64,000 nucleotides of DNA from Candidatus Avelusimicrobium intestinipullorum (lineage in GTDB: Bacteria; Elusimicrobiota; Elusimicrobia; Elusimicrobiales; Elusimicrobiaceae): contig CALUXC010000001.1 in the NCBI GenBank assembly GCA_944324635.1, forward strand, positions 1 to 64,000, read 5' to 3'. Numbering within the stretch: position 1 is the first letter of the stretch; each line of letters starts with the position of its first letter. The notes under the pieces are model-generated. The model was not told where the DNA came from, did not search any database, and saw only the letters and a program-made list of their open reading frames with translations. Made by a program: the position numbers and the translations under genes. Below, piece by piece: positions 1-9,621 of this stretch.

Positions 1-3000
1 ATGGAAGCCGACTTGGGTATTGATACGGTGAAACAAGCTGAACTGTTTGCCAGCTTGCGTGAACACTATGGTATCGCTCAGCAGGACGGTATCCAGCTCA
101 AAGACTATCCGACCATCCGCCACTGCATCAACTTTGTATTGGCTAACGCCGGTAAAGCGGCTGCCCAGCCTGCGGCGGCCCCGGCTGTTAGCGCGCCTGT
201 AGCGGCGCCCGCGGCTCAGCCTGCGGCCCCTGTGGCTCAGCCCGCTCCTGCGGCGGCTCCTAAAGCCGCGGCGGGTGCCTTGGACGAAGCCACCGTCACG
301 AAAGAAATCGTGAAAATGGTAGCCGAAAAGACGGGCTACCCCGAAGACATGCTGGACTTGGATTTGGATATGGAAGCCGACCTGGGCATTGATACGGTGA
401 AACAAGCCGAACTCTTTGCCGCGATGCGCGAACATTATGGCATTGCTCAGCAGGAAGGAATCCAGCTGAAAGACTATCCGACCATTCGCCACTGCATCAA
501 CTTTGCCTTGTCCAATGCGGGCAAATCTGCGGCTCCGGCCGTCAGCGCGCCTGCAGCGGCGCCCGCGGCTCAGCCTGCGGTAGTAACGCCGGTTGCTCAG
601 CCTGCTCCTGCGGCGGCTCCTAAAGCCGCGGCGGGTGCCTTGGACGAAGCCACCGTCACGAAAGAAATCGTGAAAATGGTAGCCGAAAAGACGGGCTACC
701 CCGAAGACATGCTGGACTTGGATTTGGATATGGAAGCCGACCTGGGCATTGATACGGTGAAACAAGCCGAACTCTTTGCCGCGATGCGCGAACATTATGG
801 CATTGCTCAGCAGGAAGGAATCCAGCTGAAAGACTATCCGACCATTCGCCACTGCATCAACTTTGCCTTGTCCAATGCGGGCGGCAAATCTGCTGCGGCT
901 GTAACGCCTGCGGCCCCTGTGGCTCAGCCCGCCCCTGCGGCGGCCCCGGCTGTAACGCCTGCCCCGGCGGTGGCGGAAGCCCCGAAAGCGGCTCCCGCGG
1001 CGCCGAAATTGGCCAAAAAACCGGAACATGTGGTTGCCGAACACATCGGCGCGCCGCAAGCTGATGCGCTGATCACGAACCCCACGGCTCCGATTGAAAA
1101 ACGCTTCTCTTTGGCGGAACGCCCCGAACGGGAAGGCTACCAAGGTGAACATTGCCACGAAAAGAAACTGCGCTATGTGACCACCGTGGCCGATGCTCCG
1201 CTGACGGAACGCGAAAACAGACGCTTGTCCAAGGACCGCACGATCTTGCTGTTTGCGGACAACTCTCAGCTGATTAAAGCCTATCAGGAAGAATTTAAGG
1301 AATTGGGCGTGAAATACCACGTGTTCACCACGCTCAAAACCCGCAGCAAAAACACGACGATCGTGAACTGGGAATCTTATGAAGAAACCGAAGCGGCTTT
1401 GAAAGAATACGCCGCCGAAGATCCGAATATCCAGGGTATCGTGTATCTGCTGGGTGCTTCCATTAAGAAGTTTGACAAGAAAGCCAGCCCGCATGCCGAG
1501 CTGACCAAATACGTCATGCCGCTGTTCATTGCGCTGCGCGTATTTGAAAAAGGCCTTTCCAACCGCCAGGACGCCGATACGTTCTTTGCGGTGAACACCA
1601 AGATTGACGGTAACTTTGGTTATACCACCAAAGACGAATTCAACCCCATCGTGGGCGCGCTGACCGGCGGCACCACCTGCTACCGCAAAGACGTGTATGA
1701 ACGCACGGGCGCGATTTCCAAATTGATGGACTTTGAACCCACCGCCACTCCGGACGAAATGGCCCAAAAAACCATGGACGAAGTGCTCCACGGCGATATG
1801 CGCTTGATGATTGGTACGCGCGACAATGTCCGCTCCACCATCCTCTCGCTGCCTACCCGCCTGGACAGAAGCGTCAAACATTTTGACCTCGCCGGCAAGA
1901 CCATTATCTTCACCGGTTCTGGCCGCGGTATTGGTGCGATGCTCTCGCAGAAAATCGCCGCGCAGTACCACAGCAAAATCATCGTCTTGGACATCATTGA
2001 AATCCAAGAAAAGACTCCGCTGTGGGCGTCCATGAACGAAGCCGAATTGGCCGCGCTCAAAAAACAAATCTGGGAAGACCTCAAGGCCGACAAGACCCAA
2101 AAGGCTACCCCGGTGATGTTGGAACGCGCTTTCGGCCGCGTGAAAGATTCCATTACGCTCTATAACAACTTGCAGAAACTGCGCGATTTGGGCAGCGAAG
2201 TGGAATACTACCACTGCGACGTGATGAACACCTCCATGATGAAAGAAGTCTGCACCAAGATTAAAGCCAAAAACGGCCGCGTGGACGGACTCATTCACTT
2301 CGCGGGCTTGGAACGCTCCAAACTGATTTACGATAAAGATCCGGCGGAATACTACCGTATCTTTGACGTCAAAGCCACCAGCTTTGCCACGTTCCTGGCC
2401 AACAACATCGTACGTGACGACGGCTTCTTCGCTTTTGCCTCTTCCATTGCCGGTAAATACGGCAACCTGGGTCAGAGCGACTACGCCAGCGCCAACGACT
2501 ACTTGGCCAAATCGGCCCTGTCCTTGTCCAACCAAGGCTACCGCGCCATCAGCATTGCCATGAGCGCCTACAAAAACGTGGGTATGGGTGTGCGTGCCGG
2601 TGTGGAAACCTTCCTGCGCTCCAACGGCGTAGACTTTGTGGACCCCGAAGACGGTATGCAGATCTTCCTGGACGAAATCGTCTATGGACAGGTACCGGAA
2701 ATCGTACTGACGGGTTCCTTGGGCAGACTGGACTGGGACCATCAGTTAAAGTTTGAATGGGACGAAATCGGAGCCGACGAAGCCGGCTCCGACGACGCCC
2801 CCAAAGGCGGTTCTTCCTCTCCTGCCGCGCCGGCCGCTCCCAAAGCTGCCGCTGCGGGGGTAGATGCGTCCAAAGCTACGCATTTTTTGGGCAATGTAAC
2901 CTCTCTTCAAAAAGGTTCGGAAATCCACTTGGAAAAAGAATTTAACTTAAATTCCGATCCGTACTTGGCCGACCACGCCATTGAAGGCACTCCGTATGTG

Positions 3001-3723
3001 CCGGGCGTGATGGGCATTGAAACATTTATGGAAACCGCTACCGCACTTACGGGCAATGTGCCGCAGGGGCTTAAAGACGTGCATTTTTACTTGCCGATTA
3101 AGCTCTTGAGAAACCGCCCGCAGGCTGTGCGCGTAATCGGTAAAGCTTCCGGCAATGAAGCCTCCATGGAAATTGAATCCGACTTTATCAACAGCAAAGG
3201 CGTAAAAATGGGCAACACCCGCAGACACTTTACCGCCAAAACGCTGGACGGATTTACTTCCACCTGGGACTCCGTAAAAGCCGAAGCCATGACCGGTTTA
3301 ACGGCGCCCATGAGCGTGAGCAAAGAGGAAATTTATCAAAAATATTTCCACGGTCCTTCTTTCCAGGTGCTCGCGGGAATTGTGCGTGTAGACAATCACG
3401 CTTCTTTGGCGGTCTATAACACCACTCCGCGCCCGCAATGGAACGACGGCCCCCGCACGCTGTTGGCCAACCCGATGCTCATTGAAGCGGCCTTCCAGTG
3501 CTGTGGCTTCCAGGATATGAGCATTGCGCACAAAATGACCTTGCCCGACGGCATCGCCGAAGTGGCCGTGCTCAAGAAACAAATTCCGCCCGCTCAGCTG
3601 TATTTGTACGGCGTCAGCCGCGGCAATACCGCCGACGGAAAAACTTTGCACGATGCGTATGTGTTTGACGCGCAGGGCGAAGTGTGGGTGGAAATCCACG
3701 GTTACCAGGCCATCGGCCAGTAA
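1..3723 (+). CDS. C-terminal part of a multi-ACP PUFA/polyketide-type synthase (ACP x3, KR, DH), 5' truncated by window edge
   Basis: The reading frame is open at base 1, and the first Met is internal to an ACP, so the N-terminus (in the PfaA family, KS and acyltransferase) lies outside. Visible order: partial ACP (1-50), ACP (about 95-175), ACP (about 215-295), joined by Pro/Ala linkers; a ketoreductase with TGSGRGIG near 637-644 and the [18 protein letters not shown] active-site stretch (Tyr828); and a double-hotdog dehydratase with [10 protein letters not shown] (His992). The second hotdog has LIEAAFQ where Asp is usual, an E-for-D change. This order matches PfaA-type PUFA synthases and related iterative PKSs. 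The expected phosphopantetheine Ser of each ACP is Thr (T9, T132, T252). A PPTase follows 11 bases downstream. The product is not known. Confidence 0.88.
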   Translation: MEADLGIDTVKQAELFASLREHYGIAQQDGIQLKDYPTIRHCINFVLANAGKAAAQPAAAPAVSAPVAAPAAQPAAPVAQPAPAAAPKAAAGALDEATVTKEIVKMVAEKTGYPEDMLDLDLDMEADLGIDTVKQAELFAAMREHYGIAQQEGIQLKDYPTIRHCINFALSNAGKSAAPAVSAPAAAPAAQPAVVTPVAQPAPAAAPKAAAGALDEATVTKEIVKMVAEKTGYPEDMLDLDLDMEADLGIDTVKQAELFAAMREHYGIAQQEGIQLKDYPTIRHCINFALSNAGGKSAAAVTPAAPVAQPAPAAAPAVTPAPAVAEAPKAAPAAPKLAKKPEHVVAEHIGAPQADALITNPTAPIEKRFSLAERPEREGYQGEHCHEKKLRYVTTVADAPLTERENRRLSKDRTILLFADNSQLIKAYQEEFKELGVKYHVFTTLKTRSKNTTIVNWESYEETEAALKEYAAEDPNIQGIVYLLGASIKKFDKKASPHAELTKYVMPLFIALRVFEKGLSNRQDADTFFAVNTKIDGNFGYTTKDEFNPIVGALTGGTTCYRKDVYERTGAISKLMDFEPTATPDEMAQKTMDEVLHGDMRLMIGTRDNVRSTILSLPTRLDRSVKHFDLAGKTIIFTGSGRGIGAMLSQKIAAQYHSKIIVLDIIEIQEKTPLWASMNEAELAALKKQIWEDLKADKTQKATPVMLERAFGRVKDSITLYNNLQKLRDLGSEVEYYHCDVMNTSMMKEVCTKIKAKNGRVDGLIHFAGLERSKLIYDKDPAEYYRIFDVKATSFATFLANNIVRDDGFFAFASSIAGKYGNLGQSDYASANDYLAKSALSLSNQGYRAISIAMSAYKNVGMGVRAGVETFLRSNGVDFVDPEDGMQIFLDEIVYGQVPEIVLTGSLGRLDWDHQLKFEWDEIGADEAGSDDAPKGGSSSPAAPAAPKAAAAGVDASKATHFLGNVTSLQKGSEIHLEKEFNLNSDPYLADHAIEGTPYVPGVMGIETFMETATALTGNVPQGLKDVHFYLPIKLLRNRPQAVRVIGKASGNEASMEIESDFINSKGVKMGNTRRHFTAKTLDGFTSTWDSVKAEAMTGLTAPMSVSKEEIYQKYFHGPSFQVLAGIVRVDNHASLAVYNTTPRPQWNDGPRTLLANPMLIEAAFQCCGFQDMSIAHKMTLPDGIAEVAVLKKQIPPAQLYLYGVSRGNTADGKTLHDAYVFDAQGEVWVEIHGYQAIGQ
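244..882 (+). repeat. Perfect tandem duplication of an ACP coding unit (period 360 bp)
   Basis: Bases 244-522 and 604-882 are identical as far as I can read (279 bp, offset 360). They encode the second and third ACP with part of the Pro/Ala linker. The first ACP (1-150) is diverged at several synonymous and non-synonymous positions. Perfect identity implies very recent duplication or gene conversion. Confidence 0.9.
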
Positions 3724-3734
3724 CTTGGAGCTAA

Positions 3735-4355
3735 ATGGCCTGCTCCATTGAGAAAGTTGATTTAACCTGTCTGCCCCCGGCCGACGAAATTCTGAGCCAG
3801 CGCGAAGCGGATTTTTTCCAAACGCTTCGTTTGCCTAAGCGCAGAATGGAATGGCTCGGGGGCAGATTTGCGTTAAAACGGCTGATTCATTCTCTAACGG
3901 GAGCACCCCTGCAGGAAATAGAGGCCCTGCCGCACCCTTCCGGCAAACCGATTTTAACGGTGAAGGGGGAAGCGTGCCCTTTTGCATTTAGCATTACGCA
4001 CAGCCACGGCTGGGCGGCGGCTTGCGTCAGCCGTGACGAACGCTTTGTGGGAATTGATTTGGAAAAAATAGAAAAGCGGTCTTCCGCGTGGGCGGAAAGT
4101 TTTTTCCACCCGTCGGAGCGGAAACAAACGGACGAAACCTTTTTAACCGCCCTGTGGACGCAGAAGGAAGCCTTGGTCAAACTGCTCGGGACGGGGCTTT
4201 CCGTAAACAGTTATGATGTGCGCTGTATAGACGGTCAACCTTTCTTCTTCGGGGCGGCACAGCAAGCCTACATGCGTTTGGGCAGCCCTCGCGTTTTACT
4301 TCAAACCTACGAGCTGGTGCCCGGAATGATGTTTACGCTGGCGCACGGGCAATGA
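3735..4355 (+). CDS. Sfp/AcpT-type 4'-phosphopantetheinyl transferase
   Basis: 206 aa. It transfers phosphopantetheine from CoA to carrier proteins. The two Mg/CoA signature motifs are present: VGIDLEKIEKRS and WTQKEALVKLLGTGL. The N-terminal half carries the Sfp-like RMEWLGGRFALK segment, and the length is typical of Sfp-type rather than AcpS-type enzymes. The ATG at 3735 follows GGAG at 3727-3730, 11 bases after the synthase stop, so it is probably co-translated and dedicated to the upstream ACPs. The family assignment is firm; the partner is inferred from position. Confidence 0.9.
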   Translation: MACSIEKVDLTCLPPADEILSQREADFFQTLRLPKRRMEWLGGRFALKRLIHSLTGAPLQEIEALPHPSGKPILTVKGEACPFAFSITHSHGWAAACVSRDERFVGIDLEKIEKRSSAWAESFFHPSERKQTDETFLTALWTQKEALVKLLGTGLSVNSYDVRCIDGQPFFFGAAQQAYMRLGSPRVLLQTYELVPGMMFTLAHGQ

Positions 4356-4402
4356 AACTCATTATTTAGTAAAATATAAGGTATACAGATTTCGGAGGGA
4401 AT

Positions 4403-6007
4403 ATGATTGAACTCTTTGAGGATCCCAGCCAGGATAAACCGTCGGACCAACCCGCTCCGGCCAGCTTGGTGAAATTTAGACAAGTTTCTCAGGACGCCTT
4501 AAACGGCGCCGGCGAAGCCCGCATCAAAGCCCAAAAAGACAAAGGCAAGATGACGGCCCGCGAACGTATTTCTTATTTGTTGGATAAAGACAGCTTTTTG
4601 GAAATTAAGAGCTTGATGGAAAGCTCTTGCAGCGATTTTGGCATTAAAGACAAACACATCAAAGGGGACGGCGTTATCACCGGTTTTGGCCGTATTAACG
4701 GCCGCCAAGTGGCCCTTTTCGCGCAGGATTTTACCCAGATGGGCGGCTCCTTGGGCTTGGCCCACGCGCGGAAGATTGCCGCGTTGATGGACCGCGCGAT
4801 TGAAGCGAAAATTCCGGTAATCGGTTTGTACGATTCCGGCGGTGCCCGTATTCAGGAAGGGGTGGACAGCTTAAACGGCTACGGTGAAATTTTCTACCGC
4901 AACGTAAAAGCTTCCGGCGTCATTCCGCAGATTTCCGTTATCTTGGGCCCCTGTGCGGGCGGCGCGGCGTATTCGCCGGCGTTGACGGACTTTATTTTTA
5001 TGGTGGAAGGCATCAGCCACATGTTCATCACCGGGCCCGGCGCCGTGAAAGCGGCCACCGGCGAAGAAGTGGATTTTGATACCTTGGGCGGTTCCCGCCC
5101 TCACAGCGAAAAGAGCGGCGTGTGTCAGTTTGTGGCCAAGTCCGAGCAGGACTGCTTCCGCCAGGTGCGGGAATTGTTGTCCTTCCTGCCGCAAAACTGC
5201 GAAGAAAAACCGCCGCTGGATACCACCAGCGATTTGGTGGACCGCCGCGTGCCGGTGTTGGAACGCGTGTGCGAAATGGACCCGAAAAAAGCTTTCCGCA
5301 TTCATCACGTCATTTGGCGCTTGGCCGACGATTACGGGTTCTTTGAAATTCACCAGAATTTTGCCAAGAACATTGTCACCGGGTTTATCCGCCTGGGCGG
5401 CCATGTAGTGGGCGTGGTGGCCAACAACCCCGCTTGCTTGGGCGGTGCGTTGGACAGCGACGCCAGCGACAAAGCCGCGCGCTTTATCCGCTTCTTAAAC
5501 GCGTTTAACATTCCGCTCTTGACGTTGGTGGACACGGGCGGCTATCTGCCCGGCGTTCAGCAGGAACACGGCGGCATTATCCGCCACGGGGCCAAATTGC
5601 TCTACGCGTATTCCGAAGCGTCTATCCCGAAAGTAACGTTGGTGCTGCGCAAAGCCTACGGCGGTGCTTATATTGCCATGGGTTCCAAATACTTGCGCGG
5701 CGATTTCAACTTTGCTTTTCCCAGTGCGGAAATTGCCGTAATGGGCCCGCGCGGCGCGGTGGAAATTTTGTATTCGCGCGATTTGAAAAAAGAGGAAGAT
5801 CCGGCCAAAAAAGAAGAATTAAAACAGAAGCTGACGCAGGAATATTCCGACAAGTTTGCTTCTCCTTATCAGGCCGCTACCAACGGTTCCATTGACGAAA
5901 TCATTGAACCGGCCGAAGCGCGCGCCAAAATTATTCATGCGTTTGACGTGCTGAAAAACAAGCGCGATCCGCATCATAATCCGCGCAAAGGAAACATTCC
6001 GCTGTAA
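4403..6007 (+). CDS. Acyl-CoA carboxylase carboxyltransferase subunit (PccB/MmdA family)
   Basis: 534 aa, the usual length for PccB and methylmalonyl-CoA decarboxylase alpha. Both crotonase-like halves are visible, with the oxyanion stretches GGARIQEGV and GPCAGGAAYSPALTDF in the N-half and GGYLPGVQQEHGGI and AYGGAYIAMGSK in the C-half. It moves CO2 between carboxybiotin and an acyl-CoA (propionyl/methylmalonyl or acetyl/malonyl). Strong SD GGAGGG before ATG 4403. Whether it is a biotin carboxylase partner or part of a Na+-pumping decarboxylase cannot be decided, because no biotin protein is in the window. Next to a PKS-type gene, a role in supplying malonyl- or methylmalonyl-CoA is plausible but inferred. 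Confidence 0.88.
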   Translation: MIELFEDPSQDKPSDQPAPASLVKFRQVSQDALNGAGEARIKAQKDKGKMTARERISYLLDKDSFLEIKSLMESSCSDFGIKDKHIKGDGVITGFGRINGRQVALFAQDFTQMGGSLGLAHARKIAALMDRAIEAKIPVIGLYDSGGARIQEGVDSLNGYGEIFYRNVKASGVIPQISVILGPCAGGAAYSPALTDFIFMVEGISHMFITGPGAVKAATGEEVDFDTLGGSRPHSEKSGVCQFVAKSEQDCFRQVRELLSFLPQNCEEKPPLDTTSDLVDRRVPVLERVCEMDPKKAFRIHHVIWRLADDYGFFEIHQNFAKNIVTGFIRLGGHVVGVVANNPACLGGALDSDASDKAARFIRFLNAFNIPLLTLVDTGGYLPGVQQEHGGIIRHGAKLLYAYSEASIPKVTLVLRKAYGGAYIAMGSKYLRGDFNFAFPSAEIAVMGPRGAVEILYSRDLKKEEDPAKKEELKQKLTQEYSDKFASPYQAATNGSIDEIIEPAEARAKIIHAFDVLKNKRDPHHNPRKGNIPL

Positions 6008-6024
6008 GACAAACGATATAAAAA

Positions 6025-6049
6025 CCCCGCTTAAAGGCGGGGTTTTTTG
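6025..6049 (+). terminator. Rho-independent terminator after the carboxyltransferase gene
   Basis: CCCCGC / GCGGGG stem (6025-6030, 6037-6042) with a 6-nt loop, followed by a T run. Confidence 0.85.
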
Positions 6050-6181
6050 TTGTAGAAGATTTGGTTGTGCATAAAGGCCAAGGCCCATTTGCAGAAACAG
6101 AAAAGTGTGCTACGAGTAAAAGCCTTTAACAAATGGTAGTTGTAAAACCATTTTTGTAAAGGGTATATTATTCACAAAATA

Positions 6182-6211
6182 TTGAGTGAAAATAGTAAAA
6201 AATGATATATT
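6182..6211 (+). promoter_or_regulatory. Promoter for leaderless pilin mRNA
   Basis: TTGAGT (6182-6187), 18-nt spacer, TATATT (6206-6211), then six bases before the ATG at 6218. No Shine-Dalgarno is present. The predicted transcription start is at or next to the start codon. Confidence 0.6.
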
Positions 6212-6217
6212 ACTACC

Positions 6218-6727
6218 ATGATAAACAAAATCTTTTCAGAGCAAAAAAGTAAAGGCTTTACTTTAATAGAGCTGTTAGTAGTTGTTTTAATTATCGGCAT
6301 ATTGGCCTCAATCGCTTTGCCACAGTATCAGCAAGCTGTGCGTAAATCGCGGTTTGTACAATTAATAAGTGCAAAAGACAGTATCTTAAAAGCACAAAAT
6401 CTTTATTATTTGGCAAATGGCGAATATGCTTCTTCTCAAGATGATTTGGTGCTTGAAATCCCTTCAAAAATTCAAATGTATAAATCTCCCACTTCCACGG
6501 CACAGGAATTTGTGATTCAGATTGAGTATCGCAATTCTCAACAGACGGTTCCAGTTGGGGAAATTTCCGGAATGCTGTGTTATTTAACCACTCCATATAC
6601 GCGTGCGGGAACTTGTAAATTGATGTATCGCCAAGGGACCTCTTCTTATAGTGACAGCATGCCCCGCGATGTTTGCGTGGCGGCTGGGGGCGTGTATTCT
6701 TCGTATAAACAGTGTTGGATTTCGTAA
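6218..6727 (+). CDS. Type IV pilin-like protein (prepilin with N-terminal methylation motif)
   Basis: 169 aa. Short leader ending KSKG, then FTLIELLVVVLIIGILASIA with Glu5, the classic prepilin peptidase/N-methylation signal and membrane helix. ALPQYQQAVRKSR follows, as in other Elusimicrobia-like pilins in this window (32805, 10885). The C-terminus has four Cys that could form two disulfides. It stands alone between terminated transcripts, is much lower in GC than its neighbours, and looks like a mobile or shuffled cassette. Whether it is a major pilin, minor pilin or pseudopilin cannot be told. Confidence 0.88.
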   Translation: MINKIFSEQKSKGFTLIELLVVVLIIGILASIALPQYQQAVRKSRFVQLISAKDSILKAQNLYYLANGEYASSQDDLVLEIPSKIQMYKSPTSTAQEFVIQIEYRNSQQTVPVGEISGMLCYLTTPYTRAGTCKLMYRQGTSSYSDSMPRDVCVAAGGVYSSYKQCWIS

Positions 6728-6840
6728 AAAGAGTTTTTCATAATAGAGTATTACTATAACGACTGAGAAGATAGAGACATCTTTTCTTGTTGGTTTATAG
6801 TGGGCTGGAGCGGAAGCGAAAAGTTTGATATTATGTATAT

Positions 6841-8046
6841 ATGGAAAACGATTCCTTAGACAGTGTAAACGAATATTTTAAGCACTTGGGCAAAATCACG
6901 CAAGAAATTGACCGTGAAGAAATGTCCCGCCTGTGGAAGCTGGCCAAAAAAGGCGATAAGGACGCCAAGAACAAAATCATGGAAATGAATTTGCGCTTGG
7001 TGATTCCGACGGCTAAACGTTTCCAGCGCCCCGGCATGGAATTAATGGACTTGATTGAAGAAGGCAACTTGGGCCTGCTGCAAGCCATCGAAAAATTTGA
7101 GCCCGAAAAAGGATACCGCTTTTCCACTTACGCCGTTTACTGGATTGAGCAATATATTCGCAAATATATTGAAGAACAATCCGGCTCCATCAAAATTCCG
7201 TCCCATGCGTGGGGAAATCTGAAAAGATGGTTCCGCGCTTGGAATGAACTGAAAGAAGCCAACGGAAGAGATCCGTCCTTAAACGAAATGGCCGCCGAGC
7301 TGAATTTAACGGCGCGGCAGGTAAAGTCTATCATGGACACGTTAAGCGCCGCCAAAGGGGTTGATTCCCTTACCACGCTGGTGCACGAAGAGGACGAAAC
7401 CACCCTGGAAGATTTAATCAGCGATGACGGAAAAGGCAACCCTCACGACGTTTTCCTAAAAAACGAAAACCAAAACAGCATCAAAAAAAGCATGGAAGAT
7501 TTGAACGACCGCGACCGCCAAGTGGTGATCATGCGTTATGGGCTGGCCGATAACGAACCGAAAACGTTAGGTGAAGTGGCGGAAATTTTGGGCTTATCGC
7601 GCGAGCGCGTACGCCAGATAGAAGAACGCGCCGTGAATACTTTGCGCAAAGAAGCGCTGAAGGCCGGTATTTTGGAGCCTTCCGCCGTGGATTTGCGCAC
7701 CCGCAAACTGCACAGCGCCATGCGCCCTCGTTTGAAAACCAATATCTTGGGCGAAACGGTGGACAACAGCCCGTTGGCGCGCTTGCTTAAAAAACGTGCC
7801 GCCATGCTGGCTGCTGCGCAGAAAAAGGCAAGCGAAAAAGAAAAGAAGGCCTCTGCCTCCAAAAAAACGGCCGCTAATAAAAAAACTGCCGGGAAGCATA
7901 CGCCCGCCGGCTCCAAGAAAGTTGCCAAAAAAACGGCTCCTGCCAAAGTGTCCGTCAAAAAAGCTCCCGCTAAAAAGAAAGCGGCCCAGCCTGTTCGCAA
8001 ATCCGTTAAAAAAGATTCCAAAAAAGGGAATCGCTCCCGTAAATAA
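6841..8046 (+). CDS. Sigma-70 family RNA polymerase sigma factor with Lys/Ala-rich C-terminal tail
   Basis: 401 aa. Region 1.2 remnant and region 2 (residues about 5-115: NLRLVIPTAKRFQ, DLIEEGNLGLLQAIEKF, GYRFSTYAVYWIEQYI), region 3, and region 4 with LGEVAEILGLSRERVRQIEE (about 240-260). There is no region 1.1. Region 2.4 (YIRKYIEEQSGSIKIPSHAW) departs from RpoD consensus, so an alternative or group-2 sigma is likelier than the primary one. After residue about 315 comes a 75-residue Lys/Ala/Ser/Pro tail like histone H1, not part of the family. TATTAT (6829-6834) ends six bases before ATG and no SD is seen, so the mRNA is probably leaderless. Confidence 0.9.
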   Translation: MENDSLDSVNEYFKHLGKITQEIDREEMSRLWKLAKKGDKDAKNKIMEMNLRLVIPTAKRFQRPGMELMDLIEEGNLGLLQAIEKFEPEKGYRFSTYAVYWIEQYIRKYIEEQSGSIKIPSHAWGNLKRWFRAWNELKEANGRDPSLNEMAAELNLTARQVKSIMDTLSAAKGVDSLTTLVHEEDETTLEDLISDDGKGNPHDVFLKNENQNSIKKSMEDLNDRDRQVVIMRYGLADNEPKTLGEVAEILGLSRERVRQIEERAVNTLRKEALKAGILEPSAVDLRTRKLHSAMRPRLKTNILGETVDNSPLARLLKKRAAMLAAAQKKASEKEKKASASKKTAANKKTAGKHTPAGSKKVAKKTAPAKVSVKKAPAKKKAAQPVRKSVKKDSKKGNRSRK

Positions 8047-8054
8047 TTTTTTGC

Positions 8055-8128
8055 GCCCCCGTAGCTCAATTGGATAGAGCGGCTCCGTCCTAAGGAGAAG
8101 GTTGCGAGTTCAACTCCCGCCGGGGGTA
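8055..8128 (+). tRNA. tRNA-Arg (anticodon CCT)
   Basis: Acceptor GCCCCCG / CGGGGGT with discriminator A, a TAGCTCAATTGGATAGAGC D-arm, anticodon loop GTCCTAA (CCT, reads AGG), and a TTCAACT T-loop. Two oddities: G27-A43 and A52-C62 mismatches in the anticodon and T stems. No encoded CCA. Confidence 0.8.
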
Positions 8129-8210
8129 TTTTTGTTGTAGATAAGCTGCCTTTTCTAAACGCTGGAAGCTTCTTGTAGCAGGATTTCCCCGTAATGATTT
8201 GACCCACAAA

Positions 8211-8238
8211 AAAAGCGCCCCCAATTGGGGGCGCTTTT
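8211..8238. terminator. Bidirectional terminator, perfect 28-bp palindrome
   Basis: AAAAGCGCCCCCAA and its exact complement, flanked by A and T runs on the two sides. It separates the tRNA-Arg/sigma transcript from the minus-strand tRNA-Gln. Confidence 0.85.
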
Positions 8239-8262
8239 ATCAGTATACTCACTGAAGAGAGT

Positions 8263-8331
8263 TTCCGGACTAGGACTCGAACCTAGAATGACTGGACCAA
8301 AACCAGTAGTGATACCATTTCACCATCCGGA
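8263..8331 (-). tRNA. tRNA-Gln (anticodon TTG)
   Basis: On the minus strand: acceptor TCCGGAT / GTCCGGA, anticodon arm ACTGG TTTTGGT CCAGT, T-arm CTAGG TTCGAGT CCTAG, discriminator A. Reads CAA/CAG. It is followed on its own strand by the 8211-8238 terminator and preceded by spoVG, so it may be cotranscribed with spoVG. Confidence 0.88.
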
Positions 8332-8390
8332 AGTAAATTGTTTCATCACAGCTAGAGCGAGATGAATAACGGAAAATCTGTGCTGAACCC

Positions 8391-8729
8391 TTATTGAGCG
8401 TTTTGTCCGCTTTCAGCGGCGGTGTTCTGGTCGTAGTTGGAATCGTTGGCGGTTTTCTCGGCGCTTTGAGGAGCTTTCTTCAATTCTTCCTCGTAGGCTT
8501 TCAAAACATTCTCTTCCAAGTATTCCCGGAATTCCTGATTAATCGGGTGGACCATATCTTTATGGGTCCCGTCGGGCAATTTTCGGGAAGGCATACAGAG
8601 AAACACGCCTTTCGTCCCTTCCACAACTTTCATATTACGAACTACAAAAGAATCGTCAAACGTCACGCTCGCGAACGCTTTGAGGCGATCCTCTCCCATA
8701 AGATGTATTCGTATCTCCGTTATTTTCAT
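8391..8729 (-). CDS. spoVG: SpoVG-family RNA/DNA-binding regulator
   Basis: 112 aa. The conserved SpoVG core is complete: MKITEIRIHLM at the start, VTFDDSFVVRNMKVVEG, GVFLCMPSRKLPDG, DMVHPINQEFR, then an acidic/Gln tail. In other bacteria SpoVG binds nucleic acid and affects many genes. Its start lies 74 bases inside the 3' end of ispE in another frame. The start is fixed by the family N-terminus, so the overlap is real and implies translational coupling. Confidence 0.92.
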   Translation of the reverse strand: MKITEIRIHLMGEDRLKAFASVTFDDSFVVRNMKVVEGTKGVFLCMPSRKLPDGTHKDMVHPINQEFREYLEENVLKAYEEELKKAPQSAEKTANDSNYDQNTAAESGQNAQ

Positions 8730-9621
8730 CCTTTAAGCTCCTATGAAATGTTGTAAAGAAAACTATCCGTTCCTCGTTTTGTAATTTATTTACCAAATTT
8801 TTTGCATCCTTTTCAGTTTCAACTAAAGCAAAAACCGTGGAGCCGGAACCGGACATTAAAACTGCATCTGTATTTGTTTTTCTCAAATCGCGCAGCACAT
8901 TTCGTACAGAGTTTGTAAAAGGAACAACACACTCCTCCAGCCGGTTGAATAATAAATGTTTCCAGCTGGCTAGAGGACTGGCACATCTTAGGTATGCTAT
9001 TAATTTATCTAAATTAGAGGTGTTTGTCAAGACGGATTTTTGATCGGGCAATTTTAACCGTGCAAAAACCCCTTTGGTGGGCACTACTGTATTGGGGTAC
9101 GCCAACACCAAATACGGCAGCGGACCTGGGGCCTCAATGGGGGTGAGTTTCTCGCCGATGCCCTCCCCTTTTAAGAATGTTTCTTCATACATAAATAACG
9201 GCACGTCCGCACCCAGTTTGGCCGCGGCGGGGAGAAGCTCGTTTTTGTCTTTTCCAAAAATTTCACACAAAGCCAACATTACGCCTGCCGCATCGGAAGA
9301 TCCTCCTCCCAATCCGGCCCCGGTGGGGGTGTGTTTTTCAAGCGTCATATCTATATGGGCTGTTAATTGGAAATGTTCCAAAAAAGCGCGTGCGGCTTTG
9401 CACGCCAGGTTGCTTTCGTCCGCCTGCAGCATGTGCCCAATGGGGCCGGTGAGGCGAAGGGTTATTTTGGTATCGGGGGCGAGTTCGGCTTGCAGCGTTA
9501 GGCGGTCGCCAAAATTTATTTTGGCAAACAGCGTGGCTAACTCGTGATAGCCGTTAGGTAACTTACCCGTTACTTCCAAAAACAAGTTTACTTTTGCAGG
9601 ACAAAAACGTGTGATTTTCAT
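8656..9621 (-). CDS. ispE: 4-diphosphocytidyl-2-C-methyl-D-erythritol kinase
   Basis: 321 aa GHMP kinase of the MEP isoprenoid pathway. It phosphorylates CDP-methylerythritol at the 2-hydroxyl using ATP. Motifs: PAKVNLFLEVTGKLPNGYHE, the ATP-binding PTGAGLGGGSSDAAG, and the C-terminal MSGSGSTVFAL. About 25 residues beyond the usual end are read through the start of spoVG. The ATG overlaps the upstream stop by ATGA (9618-9621), so ispE belongs to the operon MORN2 - ispE - spoVG. Confidence 0.94.
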   Translation of the reverse strand: MKITRFCPAKVNLFLEVTGKLPNGYHELATLFAKINFGDRLTLQAELAPDTKITLRLTGPIGHMLQADESNLACKAARAFLEHFQLTAHIDMTLEKHTPTGAGLGGGSSDAAGVMLALCEIFGKDKNELLPAAAKLGADVPLFMYEETFLKGEGIGEKLTPIEAPGPLPYLVLAYPNTVVPTKGVFARLKLPDQKSVLTNTSNLDKLIAYLRCASPLASWKHLLFNRLEECVVPFTNSVRNVLRDLRKTNTDAVLMSGSGSTVFALVETEKDAKNLVNKLQNEERIVFFTTFHRSLKDENNGDTNTSYGRGSPQSVRERDV

